Of a stretch of 64,000 nt of DNA, positions 25,955 through 33,505 are shown in pieces. The notes beneath the pieces are model-generated. The model was not told the DNA's origin. It ran no database searches and saw only the letters and a program-made list of their open reading frames with translations. A program made the position numbers and the translations under genes. Source of the stretch: JBCFBK01 sp038562555 (GTDB lineage Bacteria; Bacteroidota; Bacteroidia; Bacteroidales; Prolixibacteraceae); NCBI GenBank assembly GCA_038562555.1, contig JBCFBK010000001.1, positions 186,001-250,000 on the forward strand. Direction: 5' to 3'. Numbering within the stretch: the stretch's first letter is position 1; every line of letters starts with the position of its first letter.

Positions 25955-27409
25955 CTACTTAATCTTTTCGTACATGGATTTTAGCGGGTAAACCTGAAGA
26001 CTTTCAATTCCGAGTTCACCTCCGGTGTTGTATAAAACAAGTTCATTTGCATCCGGTTCAGGATTGAAGCAGCTTGTCATAACCAATTTACCACCATTTC
26101 CGAAAATTTCGACCGACGTGCGGTCGATCAGGATCTCCAGGCTGATCTTTCCGTGCTCAGGTTCCAGGCCCATTGTTTGCCCAAGGCAACTCAATGTATT
26201 TTTAGTGGCGTCAAACCGGATTTCAGTGCCCGTTTTCTCTTTCGAATGACGGATTAAAAAGCCAAAACTATTCACAGATTTCAAATCGAAAGTCCCTACA
26301 ATATGGAAACAATCGCCTTTAATGCCTTTTAGGGGATTTTTATTTAAGCCGGGTATAACAACTTTATTTTCCAGTTCGAACGCTTTCTCATGAAGTTTTT
26401 TTATCTCCCTGACCGGCCTGCGGACAAGGCGAACGCCTTCAGGATATTTCTTCAGGGAAAGCTCGCTGGGGAAAGTCATTTGTCCGTTGAACGGCATGCC
26501 CGGGTAATTACCGCCGCGCATCCAGGCAATCTGGATCGTCCGGCCGTCATCATCAGGAATATTACTCCAGGTTTGGGTGGCATAATAGTTAGCGCCAAAA
26601 TCACTTTTCCGTTTCGATCCTGCCGGAATAAATTTTTTGCCGTCAAATTCGCCCGTAGCGTATGAACCATCTCCGTCAAAAATCACCCATCGGGTTTCGC
26701 CTTGCAGGCTATCGACCGGCAACTCCACCAGGTCGGGACATTCGTAGAAACCGGGCAAGTGGCTCTCGTAAGTCCAATCGGTAAGGTCAGATGAAGTGTA
26801 AAAGGAAATTCCCTGGGCATCACCGTCACCGTCGGGTTTCCGCCATAAAACCATAACATATTTCTGATCAGGTTCATACCAGAAGACCTTAGGATCGCGG
26901 GCGTCATCCTTTTCATTATAGGGAATGAGCGGATTTTTTTCATACTTGATCCAGGTCCGTCCTTTATCGTTACTGTATGCCATTCGCTGTCCGCATTGGC
27001 GGCTGGTATAAAAAATCAGAAGCGTTTTCTGGTCACCCTTCTGCAATCCGGTCAGGTTTTTATCGTCAACAATCGCACATCCCGACCAGGCTGTACAAAA
27101 CTCTTTGTCCTTTGAATCGTTGTCGGGCGTAATGGCAATGGGTAAATGCTCCCAGCGCACCAGGTCCTTGCTTACGGCGTGCCCCCAGTTCATAAACCCC
27201 CATTCCGTCCCGTTCGGGTTGTGCTGATAAAACAAATGATATTCCCCTTCAAACCAAATCAATCCGTTCGGATCATTCTGCCAGTTCTTTTCCGGAGTAA
27301 AGTGAAACTGCGGTCTGAAAAACTCGTTGAAAGGCCTTTTGTCGGGCGAGGCTGAAATAAACAGCAGCAGGAAAAAGACAAATACAAGCGACCTGAAAAG
27401 ATTTTGCAT
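25955..27409 (-). CDS. Glycoside hydrolase family 32 fructanase/invertase
   Basis: Retaining beta-fructosidase that cleaves sucrose, inulin or levan. It has 484 residues and a signal peptide (LVFVFFLLLFISASP), so it acts in the periplasm or outside. The five-bladed propeller shows the three catalytic residues: the nucleophile in WQNDPNG (about 41), the transition-state stabiliser in ARDPKVFW, and the acid/base in FYECPDLVEL. A C-terminal beta-sandwich with DRTSVEIFGNGG completes the family pattern. No SusCD pair or fructokinase is adjacent, which is unusual for a fructan locus. A TATTTTTG box lies at 27438-27445, 29 nt before the start. Confidence 0.94.
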   Translation of the reverse strand: MQNLFRSLVFVFFLLLFISASPDKRPFNEFFRPQFHFTPEKNWQNDPNGLIWFEGEYHLFYQHNPNGTEWGFMNWGHAVSKDLVRWEHLPIAITPDNDSKDKEFCTAWSGCAIVDDKNLTGLQKGDQKTLLIFYTSRQCGQRMAYSNDKGRTWIKYEKNPLIPYNEKDDARDPKVFWYEPDQKYVMVLWRKPDGDGDAQGISFYTSSDLTDWTYESHLPGFYECPDLVELPVDSLQGETRWVIFDGDGSYATGEFDGKKFIPAGSKRKSDFGANYYATQTWSNIPDDDGRTIQIAWMRGGNYPGMPFNGQMTFPSELSLKKYPEGVRLVRRPVREIKKLHEKAFELENKVVIPGLNKNPLKGIKGDCFHIVGTFDLKSVNSFGFLIRHSKEKTGTEIRFDATKNTLSCLGQTMGLEPEHGKISLEILIDRTSVEIFGNGGKLVMTSCFNPEPDANELVLYNTGGELGIESLQVYPLKSMYEKIK

Positions 27410-27437
27410 AGTTCAATTGTTTATCTGAATCAACGAT

Positions 27438-27445
27438 CAAAAATA
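27438..27445 (-). promoter_or_regulatory. -7 promoter box for the GH32 gene
   Basis: The minus strand reads TATTTTTG, an exact TAnnTTTG match 29 nt before the start codon. It diverges from the tyrA promoter box 41 nt away. Confidence 0.5.
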
Positions 27446-27485
27446 CGTTTTTTATGAGATAACTTTTCTTTTTAAAATAAATCTC

Positions 27486-27493
27486 TATATTTG
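27486..27493 (+). promoter_or_regulatory. -7 promoter box for the tyrA leader
   Basis: TATATTTG matches TAnnTTTG exactly. Transcription would begin near 27500, 18 nt before the leader peptide start. The -33 element is not obvious. Confidence 0.55.
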
Positions 27494-27517
27494 CTGTCAA
27501 ATTATAACAGGCCGAAT

Positions 27518-27586
27518 ATGCTTTTTTTTAAATCTTTTTATTACTGGTTTTATTATTTCACTTCAGCTAACGGGGTCGAACAGTGA
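27518..27586 (+). CDS. Aromatic-rich leader peptide of the tyrA attenuator
   Basis: A 22-codon ORF, ATG at 27518 and TGA at 27584-27586. Ten of its 22 residues are Phe, Tyr or Trp, and eight of them are contiguous (FYYWFYYF at residues 7-14); LFFK precedes them. Such a run is the hallmark of a leader peptide whose ribosome stalls when charged aromatic tRNAs are scarce. The downstream genes make prephenate dehydrogenase and DAHP synthase-chorismate mutase, which supply Tyr and Phe. An intrinsic terminator lies 35 nt after the stop codon. The ORF was found by reading the sequence and is too short for usual gene callers. Expression is inferred. Confidence 0.85.
   Translation: MLFFKSFYYWFYYFTSANGVEQ
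27571..27577 (+). promoter_or_regulatory. Proposed antiterminator strand of the tyrA attenuator
   Basis: CGGGGTC can pair over seven bases (five Watson-Crick, two G-U) with GGTCCCG at 27621-27627, the 5' half of the terminator stem. It lies 11 nt beyond the last aromatic codon and 6 nt before the leader stop codon. A ribosome stalled within the Tyr-Trp run would leave it free; one at the stop codon would cover it. Confidence 0.65.
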
Positions 27587-27620
27587 TAGGATTGTAAAAA
27601 AGCAAACTATAAAACATCAG

Positions 27621-27649
27621 GGTCCCGCGTAATCGGGGCCTTTTTTTTT
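27621..27649 (+). terminator. Attenuator terminator upstream of tyrA
   Basis: GGTCCCG (27621-27627) and CGGGGCC (27634-27640) form a 7-bp stem around a CGTAAT loop, followed by nine T (27641-27649). It ends 12 nt before the tyrA ATG, where a plain terminator would silence the gene, so it must be conditional. Confidence 0.85.
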
Positions 27650-27661
27650 AATACAAACAGC

Positions 27662-28555
27662 ATGGAAGTAACTATTATCGGGTTGGGACTTATTGGGGGG
27701 TCGATCGCAAGGGACCTTCGGAAAGCAAAATTTGCCACCCGGCTCACGGGGGTCGAGACCGATCTTCAACACGCAGAAGACGCCATACGGCTCCAGCTTG
27801 TCGACGAGATACTCCCGCTGGAAAAAGCGGTTATTAAGGCTGATCTGGTCATACTGGCCATTCCGGTCGACAAAATCCGCGAGCTCCTCCCCCTGGTTTT
27901 GGATCTCGTCCCGGAGAGGACTACGGTAACCGATATGGGATCGACAAAAAAGACGATTACAGACGCGGTGGAAAAGCATCCCAGGCGTCGGAACTATATT
28001 GCAGCGCATCCGATGTCGGGAACTGAAAACTCGGGACCTCAGGCAGCACTGGAAGGACTTTTTACCGGTAAGATCGCCATTATCTGCGATCAGGAAAAAA
28101 CAGGGCCGCAACATCTTGCCCTGATTGAGAAGATGTTTCAGGTACTGGGCATGAACATCGCTTACATGTCGGCTGACGATCAGGATCACAGCACAGCGTT
28201 CATATCGCACCTGCCGCATGCGGCTGCATTTGCGCTGGCCAATGCTGTGCAGGTTAAGGAAGACCGCTCGATTATCTTCGATCTCGCGAGCGGCGGTTTC
28301 CAGTCGACAGTCAGGCTCGCCAAAAGTTCGCCCGATATGTGGGGACCTATTTTTCAGCAGAATAAGGAATATATCACAGAATCGCTCGAAGTGTACATCA
28401 GGCATCTCACCGAATTCAAGGACAGCATTCAGCATGATGAAGCCCGGATGTATGCGCTTATGGCTCATGCCAACAAAATCAGGGAAATCCTTGAAGGGGA
28501 AAGTAGTTCTCTGATCAAAAATGAAGAAAAAATTGTCAAATTTTACACGAAATAA
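27662..28555 (+). CDS. tyrA: Prephenate dehydrogenase
   Basis: Oxidative decarboxylation of prephenate to 4-hydroxyphenylpyruvate, the tyrosine branch. It has 297 residues. The N-terminal Rossmann motif is VTIIGLGLIGGSIARDL. The catalytic region has IAAHPMSGTENSGPQAA, with the conserved His and the GTExSG motif, and further on FISHLPHAAAFALANAV. No ACT domain follows, so tyrosine feedback through ACT is not expected. The start is 12 nt after a terminator-like hairpin, and an aromatic leader peptide lies upstream. The next gene begins after one base. Confidence 0.95.
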   Translation: MEVTIIGLGLIGGSIARDLRKAKFATRLTGVETDLQHAEDAIRLQLVDEILPLEKAVIKADLVILAIPVDKIRELLPLVLDLVPERTTVTDMGSTKKTITDAVEKHPRRRNYIAAHPMSGTENSGPQAALEGLFTGKIAIICDQEKTGPQHLALIEKMFQVLGMNIAYMSADDQDHSTAFISHLPHAAAFALANAVQVKEDRSIIFDLASGGFQSTVRLAKSSPDMWGPIFQQNKEYITESLEVYIRHLTEFKDSIQHDEARMYALMAHANKIREILEGESSSLIKNEEKIVKFYTK

Positions 28556-28556
28556 C

Positions 28557-29648
28557 ATGGGAACAGAATTATACATCAGGCCGATAAAATCGTGGTTGCC
28601 CAAGCTCAACAATCCGTTGTTGATAGCCGGCCCCTGCAGCCTGGAAACGGAAGAGCAAACACTCGAAACTGCACGTATGCTGGCAAAAGACCCGCGGGTC
28701 TTCATCTTTCGGGGTGGTGTATGGAAACCGCGCACCAGGCCCGGTTCGTTCGAAGGGATCGGATCGGTTGGATTGAAATGGCTGCAGCAGGTAAAAAAAG
28801 AAACCGGCTTACCGGTAGGTACTGAAGTTGCCAATGCCCTGCACACGGAAGAGGCCCTGAAGGCGGGACTCGATGTGATCTGGATCGGTGCCCGGTCTAC
28901 CGCCAGCCCGTTTGTGGTTCAGGAAATTGCCGATGTTGTAAAGGGAACCGACATGGTAGTCATGGTCAAAAACCCGGTCAATCCCGATGCACAGCTCTGG
29001 ATTGGGGCTTTTGAACGGTTAAACCAGGCCGGCATCAAAAATCTGGTAGGTATTCTGAGAGGCTTCACTCCGTTCCGTGAAACAAAATACCGTAACTATC
29101 CCAACTGGACAACTTTTATTGAAGTAAAACGGCAGTTGCCCAACCTCCCCATGATCTGCGATCCCAGTCACATCGCCGGAAAACGGGAATACCTCTACGA
29201 AATAGCACAAAAGGCATTTGATATGGGCATGGAAGGCCTGATGCTGGAAGCACACCGCGATCCCACTTGTGCCCTTAGCGATAAAGATCAGCAGGTAACA
29301 CCTGACGAACTCGCAAAGATCCTGGACAAGCTGGTTATCCGTCATCTTTCGGTCGACAACAAGGAGTTTGAAAACAGGCTGGAGATGCTGCGAAGCCGTA
29401 TTGATGCCCTCGACGTAGAAATGATGGAAATTCTGGCCTCACGCATGGAAATTGTGCGTCAGATCGGCCTTTATAAGAAAGAAAACAACGTGACGGCACT
29501 TCAGATCAGCAGGTGGACGGAACTCATGCAAAAACGGATCGCGCAGGGCGAAAAGATGAATCTGAACAAAACTTTTGTACAGATCCTTTTCCAACTGATT
29601 CACGAAGATTCTGTACGGATGCAGACCGAAATACTCGACGAAGAATAA
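28557..29648 (+). CDS. Bifunctional DAHP synthase / chorismate mutase
   Basis: Joins phosphoenolpyruvate and erythrose 4-phosphate to DAHP, the first step of the aromatic pathway, and converts chorismate to prephenate. The N-terminal type I-beta DAHP synthase (about 1-265) shows NPLLIAGPCSLETEEQ, FRGGVWKPRTRPGSFEGIG and CDPSHIAGKR. The C-terminal AroQ chorismate mutase (about 270-355) shows LRSRIDALDVEMMEILASRMEIVRQIGLYKKEN. The start at 28557 (MGTELYIRP) is chosen over an ATG at 28521 that lies inside tyrA. Fused this way, the mutase domain usually serves as a feedback sensor as well. It forms a two-gene operon with tyrA behind the attenuator. Confidence 0.95.
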   Translation: MGTELYIRPIKSWLPKLNNPLLIAGPCSLETEEQTLETARMLAKDPRVFIFRGGVWKPRTRPGSFEGIGSVGLKWLQQVKKETGLPVGTEVANALHTEEALKAGLDVIWIGARSTASPFVVQEIADVVKGTDMVVMVKNPVNPDAQLWIGAFERLNQAGIKNLVGILRGFTPFRETKYRNYPNWTTFIEVKRQLPNLPMICDPSHIAGKREYLYEIAQKAFDMGMEGLMLEAHRDPTCALSDKDQQVTPDELAKILDKLVIRHLSVDNKEFENRLEMLRSRIDALDVEMMEILASRMEIVRQIGLYKKENNVTALQISRWTELMQKRIAQGEKMNLNKTFVQILFQLIHEDSVRMQTEILDEE

Positions 29649-29654
29649 AAAAGC

Positions 29655-29686
29655 AAAGGAGGAATCTTCCTCCTTTATTTTTTTAT
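29655..29686. terminator. Bidirectional terminator between DAHP synthase and rnpA
   Basis: AAAGGAGGA (29655-29663) pairs with TCCTCCTTT (29668-29676), with T-rich sequence to the right and A-rich to the left. It ends the tyrA operon on the plus strand and overlaps the rnpA stop on the minus strand. Confidence 0.75.
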
Positions 29687-30055
29687 ATTAGCCAGTTTTG
29701 AAAGTGACTGTTTCATGCTTCTTTCGACCACGTTATAATCCTTCTCTTCGCGTCCCGCATAAATAAACATGACTGCAAGCTGAAGGTCATCGCCTAAAGC
29801 GCCGTATAATTTTTCCTTATTGAGCCGATAAGCCTCGCGCATCCTCCGCTTCAGCAAATTCCGTTTTACCGCGCGTTTAAAATTTCGCCGGGAAACCGAA
29901 AATGCTGCCTGTACAGGATAGGGGACGACCAATGGCATTTTCAGATAGACCACCTTCAGCGGAAAAACGAAAAAGGTTTCCCCTTCGAGAAATAATTTTT
30001 CGATCGTTTTCCGGCTGCACAGCCGTTCTTCCTTTTTTAAACCAAAGTCATTCAT
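29675..30055 (-). CDS. rnpA: Ribonuclease P protein component
   Basis: Protein subunit of RNase P, which trims tRNA 5' leaders. It has 126 residues, the usual size. The RNR motif region is clear (RRNFKRAVKRNLLKRRMREAYRLNKEKL), and the N terminus LKKEERLCSRKTIEKLFLEG fits the family. In many bacteria it sits by rpmH and dnaA; in Bacteroidota it commonly follows hemD and a DUF4271 gene, as here. A terminator hairpin separates it from hemD, so it may have its own promoter. Confidence 0.95.
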   Translation of the reverse strand: MNDFGLKKEERLCSRKTIEKLFLEGETFFVFPLKVVYLKMPLVVPYPVQAAFSVSRRNFKRAVKRNLLKRRMREAYRLNKEKLYGALGDDLQLAVMFIYAGREEKDYNVVERSMKQSLSKLANIKK

Positions 30056-30074
30056 GAGCCACTAAAAATACAAT

Positions 30075-30098
30075 AAAAAAGGGGAAAGAAACTTCCCC
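30075..30098 (-). terminator. Intrinsic terminator after hemD
   Basis: GGGGAA (30081-30086) pairs with TTCCCC (30093-30098). On the minus strand a T-run follows (complement of AAAAAA at 30075-30080). It lies between hemD and rnpA. Confidence 0.7.
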
Positions 30099-30123
30099 TC
30101 TTACTTTTTATCTTTTCATGCAA

Positions 30124-30879
30124 TTATTTGGCTTTTGCTTTATTATTCAGTCTGATAAACTGTTCCAATGCCATAGTCATGGACGGGGCCTGAGTAGTAG
30201 GTGCTTCAATATCGAGCCGCAAACCTGCTTCCTTCACAGCCGCCGCCGTCGTCGGACCAAAGGCAGCAATTCTTATTTCGCTCTGCTGAAAATCGGGAAA
30301 GTTTTGCATCAGTGATTTGATACCCGACGGACTGAAAAACACTAAAATATCATAATTAACATCCTTCAAATCAGACAAATCACTGCTGACCGTCCTGTAG
30401 AAAACAGCCTTTGTATACTTAAAACCTCCCTTATCAAGCAACTCCGGAATTTCCTGGTTATGGATATGGGAGAGCGGAACAAGGTAATTATCGTCTTTAT
30501 GCTTTTTCATTAGCTCCACCAGATCCGAAAACAACCCGTTGCCATAAAAAATCTTTCGCTTGCGGTAAACGATATACTTCTGCAGATAAAAAGCTGTTGC
30601 TTCAGAAATGCAAAAATACTTCATCGTATCGGGCACAGTAATCCTCATTTCCTGACTAATTCTGAAGAAATGGTCAATGGCAGTACGACTGGTAAAAATA
30701 ACAGCAGAATGATCCAGAATCTGGACCCGCGTCTGCCGGAATTCTTTGGCAGAAACTCCTTCAACCTGAATGAATGGTCTGAAATCCACCTGAACGCCCG
30801 TTTTTTCTGCCAGGTCAAAATACGGGGATTTTGCAGATTCAGGCTGCGGCTGTGAGACTAAAATTTTCTTGATTTTCAA
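30124..30879 (-). CDS. hemD: Uroporphyrinogen-III synthase
   Basis: Cyclises hydroxymethylbilane to uroporphyrinogen III in haem, sirohaem and cobalamin synthesis. It has 251 residues. HemD is poorly conserved, but the two-domain pattern is seen: an N-terminal KKILVSQPQPES, ...AVIFTSRTAIDHFFRI, and a C-terminal ILVFFSPSGIKSLMQNFPDFQQSEIRIAAFGPTTAAAVKEAGLRLDIEAP, which has the S-P-S-G and G-x-T-T-A motifs. It follows the DUF4271 gene by 30 nt, a conserved arrangement. Confidence 0.9.
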   Translation of the reverse strand: MKIKKILVSQPQPESAKSPYFDLAEKTGVQVDFRPFIQVEGVSAKEFRQTRVQILDHSAVIFTSRTAIDHFFRISQEMRITVPDTMKYFCISEATAFYLQKYIVYRKRKIFYGNGLFSDLVELMKKHKDDNYLVPLSHIHNQEIPELLDKGGFKYTKAVFYRTVSSDLSDLKDVNYDILVFFSPSGIKSLMQNFPDFQQSEIRIAAFGPTTAAAVKEAGLRLDIEAPTTQAPSMTMALEQFIRLNNKAKAK

Positions 30880-30909
30880 GCTGTCAATCGTTAATTGTTA
30901 TTGCATATA

Positions 30910-31869
30910 TTATCCCAGCACCAACTTGTAGATAAATAATAATGGTAATATTTCAAGGGTACAAAGGTACAAAATCAAATAAAATATTGAAAAATGTTTT
31001 CTGATTAAAATAGTTATCCCCCGAAAGATCAACAAAAGATAGAGAAAACCGGCTATCGCCAGGCCCGCGAAAATGACCCACCGGGGCTCAACCAGAGGTG
31101 TAAAAGCAACAATAAGACTAAGTGGAAGCAAAAATAAACCGGTAACCCGGTTATACACGTTCATATTATAGATGAATTCCAGGGTCTCAGGAAGCGTACG
31201 GCTGATGTGTCCCTGAATATAATAGATCGTCTTTTTAATACCGAAGTAAACAAAAACCCCTGCTAAAACGACAAGATAGCTAATAATATCGACCGGGTAC
31301 AGCTGAATGCCGAAAACCTGCAAGGCATGAAAAATAAAAACACCGGCAATTATATTAAACATGATATCGAGGCGAAGCGAAGCATAAACCGTGCCGAGCG
31401 ACCGTTCTCTGAACATCCGGGAAGCTGTGATATAACTAACCGTTGAATTCAAAAGCTGCCCCAGGTATTTATTGAAAAACAACCGTATCGACCCCAGTAA
31501 AACCAACGCAAGAATAAAAACCGCGATTTCCCAGTCGGGCGTATCCCGCTCTATCCTTCGCTCGGGTAATATAACCTGAGGCTTAGGCGGTTCTTCGGTC
31601 AGCAAAACCACTTGTTCAGGCTGTACAGGAAGGATTGTTACCATAGAAGTGTCTTCCTCCCTTTCAATTAAGACTTTCAGGGAACTCTGCTTTTGCAGCA
31701 CCGGTACGTACTCTCTGTTGATGCTGTCTTTAGCAAGCATTGGAGGTATAAGGAGGTCGTTCCGGAGTGTATCCGGATTTAACGGAACATTTACTGAATC
31801 TGATAAATGAATGTCAACTGCCTGATAAAGCTGTTTTAACAAAGTGTCATTCCGCGAGTCCTGTAACAT
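30910..31869 (-). CDS. DUF4271 membrane protein
   Basis: A multi-pass membrane protein of about 319 residues and of unknown function, found in Bacteroidota next to hemD. The N-terminal third is soluble. Six to eight hydrophobic helices follow (IAVFILALVLLGSIRLFF; IMFNIIAGVFIFHALQVFGI; IISYLVVLAGVFVYFGI; GLFLLPLSLIVAFTPLV; WVIFAGLAIAGFLYLLLIFRGITILI; IFYLILYLCTLEILPLLFIYKLVLG). The start at 31869 (MLQDSRN) is preferred over one at 31884 because a TACTTTTG box at 31893-31900 would leave almost no leader for the longer form. Both are possible. Confidence 0.8.
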   Translation of the reverse strand: MLQDSRNDTLLKQLYQAVDIHLSDSVNVPLNPDTLRNDLLIPPMLAKDSINREYVPVLQKQSSLKVLIEREEDTSMVTILPVQPEQVVLLTEEPPKPQVILPERRIERDTPDWEIAVFILALVLLGSIRLFFNKYLGQLLNSTVSYITASRMFRERSLGTVYASLRLDIMFNIIAGVFIFHALQVFGIQLYPVDIISYLVVLAGVFVYFGIKKTIYYIQGHISRTLPETLEFIYNMNVYNRVTGLFLLPLSLIVAFTPLVEPRWVIFAGLAIAGFLYLLLIFRGITILIRKHFSIFYLILYLCTLEILPLLFIYKLVLG

Positions 31870-31892
31870 TCCTTCCGGGTTCAAAATTGGGA

Positions 31893-31900
31893 CAAAAGTA
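31893..31900 (-). promoter_or_regulatory. -7 promoter box for the DUF4271-hemD operon
   Basis: The minus strand reads TACTTTTG, an exact TAnnTTTG match 24 nt before the preferred start at 31869. Confidence 0.4.
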
Positions 31901-32116
31901 ATGAATTTCGCGCGAAGTGCAAGATGCCCTCAGCATACGACATGAGGTACTGCCCGGGGTTATGCTTCTCTTTAGAAACATTTTCTTAACATATGCCGTA
32001 AACATAAATTACTGACTTACAACTAAATGATATAATCACAAACTCATTCTTCATTCTTTTTGTTCAACTTATACATTTATACATGTAGATTTATAGATAT
32101 TTTAATTTTATAGTTT

Positions 32117-32124
32117 ATCTTTGC
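32117..32124 (+). promoter_or_regulatory. -7 promoter box for the efflux operon
   Basis: TATCTTTG matches TAnnTTTG, 27 nt before the TolC-type gene start at 32151. The upstream AT-rich stretch (32068-32100) has repeated TATACAT-like words that could be an operator. Confidence 0.5.
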
Positions 32125-32150
32125 CAGAAGAATCAAAAGAAAAATCAGAT

Positions 32151-33494
32151 ATGCGAAAAGGAATACACATGTTTATCCTGCTGACCGGACTGGGTCTATC
32201 TTTCCAGGGAAACAGCCAGACACGCCGTTTAAGTCTCGAAGAGGCGCTGTTGCTTGCAGCTGAAAACAACCTCACGATTAAAAGTGCGGAAGCGGGAACG
32301 CTTGCTGCGCGCGGTTCATACCGGATGACCAATTCCATATTTCTCCCCGGGGTTTCTCTCAATTATACGGGAATGTCGACCAATGATCCACTGGCCGTTT
32401 TCGGCAATAAACTAAAGCAGGAACGGGTGACTCAAGCGGATTTTGACCCTGCCGCTCTCAATCATCCCGATGCGTATGAGCACTTTAACACCCGGATAGA
32501 AGTTCAGCAGCCGCTGTTGAACCTGGATGGTCTTTATGCCCGGAAAGCAGCTAAAAATCAATATGAAGCACTTGCATTCCAGGCAAAATACACGGCTCAG
32601 AACATCCGGTACGAGGTGAAGAAGGCCTATTATCAACTGGAGCTCGCAGGCATGTCGGTAAAGGTTCTGAAACAGTCGGTCGCAGCAGCCGAAGAGGCGC
32701 TAAAACTCACGCAGCAGAATGAACTTCAGGGTTTGGTAAAAAAGGCCGACGTACTGGAGGCTTCGGTGCGGTTGGAAGAACGCCAGGATCAGTTACGGCA
32801 GGCGGTAGAACAGCATGAATCCGCAAGCGAATTTCTTGCCCACTTGCTGGGTCTTGACCTCTCCACGCGGATAGAAGCTGCAGATACACTTGTTCAGGAA
32901 CTGCCACCGCAACATTTTTCGGATCCTTCCAATGAAATTGAGCGTCGTTCCGACCTGCAGGCATGGCAAAAGCAGCTAGAAGCAGGGCAAAACATGCTTC
33001 AGTCGGAAAAAATGAAATTCGTTCCGCGACTAAACGCCTTTGGAAGTTATGAATGGAACGACCGGAAGATCGCCGGTATGTCCGTGAATAATTATATGGT
33101 CGGGGCCAGTCTCCGCTGGGACCTTTTCAGTGGCTACAAAAACCAGGGTAGTGTTCAGCAAGCCGGCGCAAAGCTGGATCAGGCCCGTCTGCAGTATCAG
33201 GAATACCTGTCTCAGAGCCAGATCCGGGTCAACAACGCCCAACGCCAGGCGGTGCTGAGCTATAAACAACTAAGGTCGAAAGAAATGGCACGCGAACAAG
33301 CCTCGGAATCGCTCCGGATCCGCACAAACCGTTTCCGGGAAGGCCTCGAAAAAACCGCCGACCTGCTCATGTCTGAAGCGCTGGCCTCTCAGAAAAAACT
33401 CGAATACATTCAATCGGTTTACCAGTACCGGGAAGCCATTTTTGAACTGGAACTCTTACTGGAAAAAGAACTTTCACAAGTAAATCAGAAATAA
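32151..33494 (+). CDS. TolC-family outer-membrane efflux protein
   Basis: Outer-membrane exit duct of a tripartite pump, about 447 residues. It has a signal peptide (MFILLTGLGLSFQGNSQ) and two outer membrane efflux protein repeats with long coiled-coil helices (LSLEEALLLAAENNLTIKSAEAG ... ; ALKLTQQNELQGLVKKADVLEASVRLEERQDQLRQAVEQHESASEFLAHLLGL). The start at 32151 follows the promoter box and puts the signal peptide at the N terminus; an upstream ATG at 32121 overlaps that box. It heads an operon with an adaptor and an RND pump. Confidence 0.93.
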   Translation: MRKGIHMFILLTGLGLSFQGNSQTRRLSLEEALLLAAENNLTIKSAEAGTLAARGSYRMTNSIFLPGVSLNYTGMSTNDPLAVFGNKLKQERVTQADFDPAALNHPDAYEHFNTRIEVQQPLLNLDGLYARKAAKNQYEALAFQAKYTAQNIRYEVKKAYYQLELAGMSVKVLKQSVAAAEEALKLTQQNELQGLVKKADVLEASVRLEERQDQLRQAVEQHESASEFLAHLLGLDLSTRIEAADTLVQELPPQHFSDPSNEIERRSDLQAWQKQLEAGQNMLQSEKMKFVPRLNAFGSYEWNDRKIAGMSVNNYMVGASLRWDLFSGYKNQGSVQQAGAKLDQARLQYQEYLSQSQIRVNNAQRQAVLSYKQLRSKEMAREQASESLRIRTNRFREGLEKTADLLMSEALASQKKLEYIQSVYQYREAIFELELLLEKELSQVNQK

Positions 33495-33505
33495 ACGACA
33501 ATACT

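Noticed and set aside
27617..28846. Long minus-strand reading frame of 409 codons opposite tyrA and the DAHP synthase gene
   Set aside because: It is antisense to two well-recognised enzymes, has no recognisable domain, and its composition is what a shadow frame would give.
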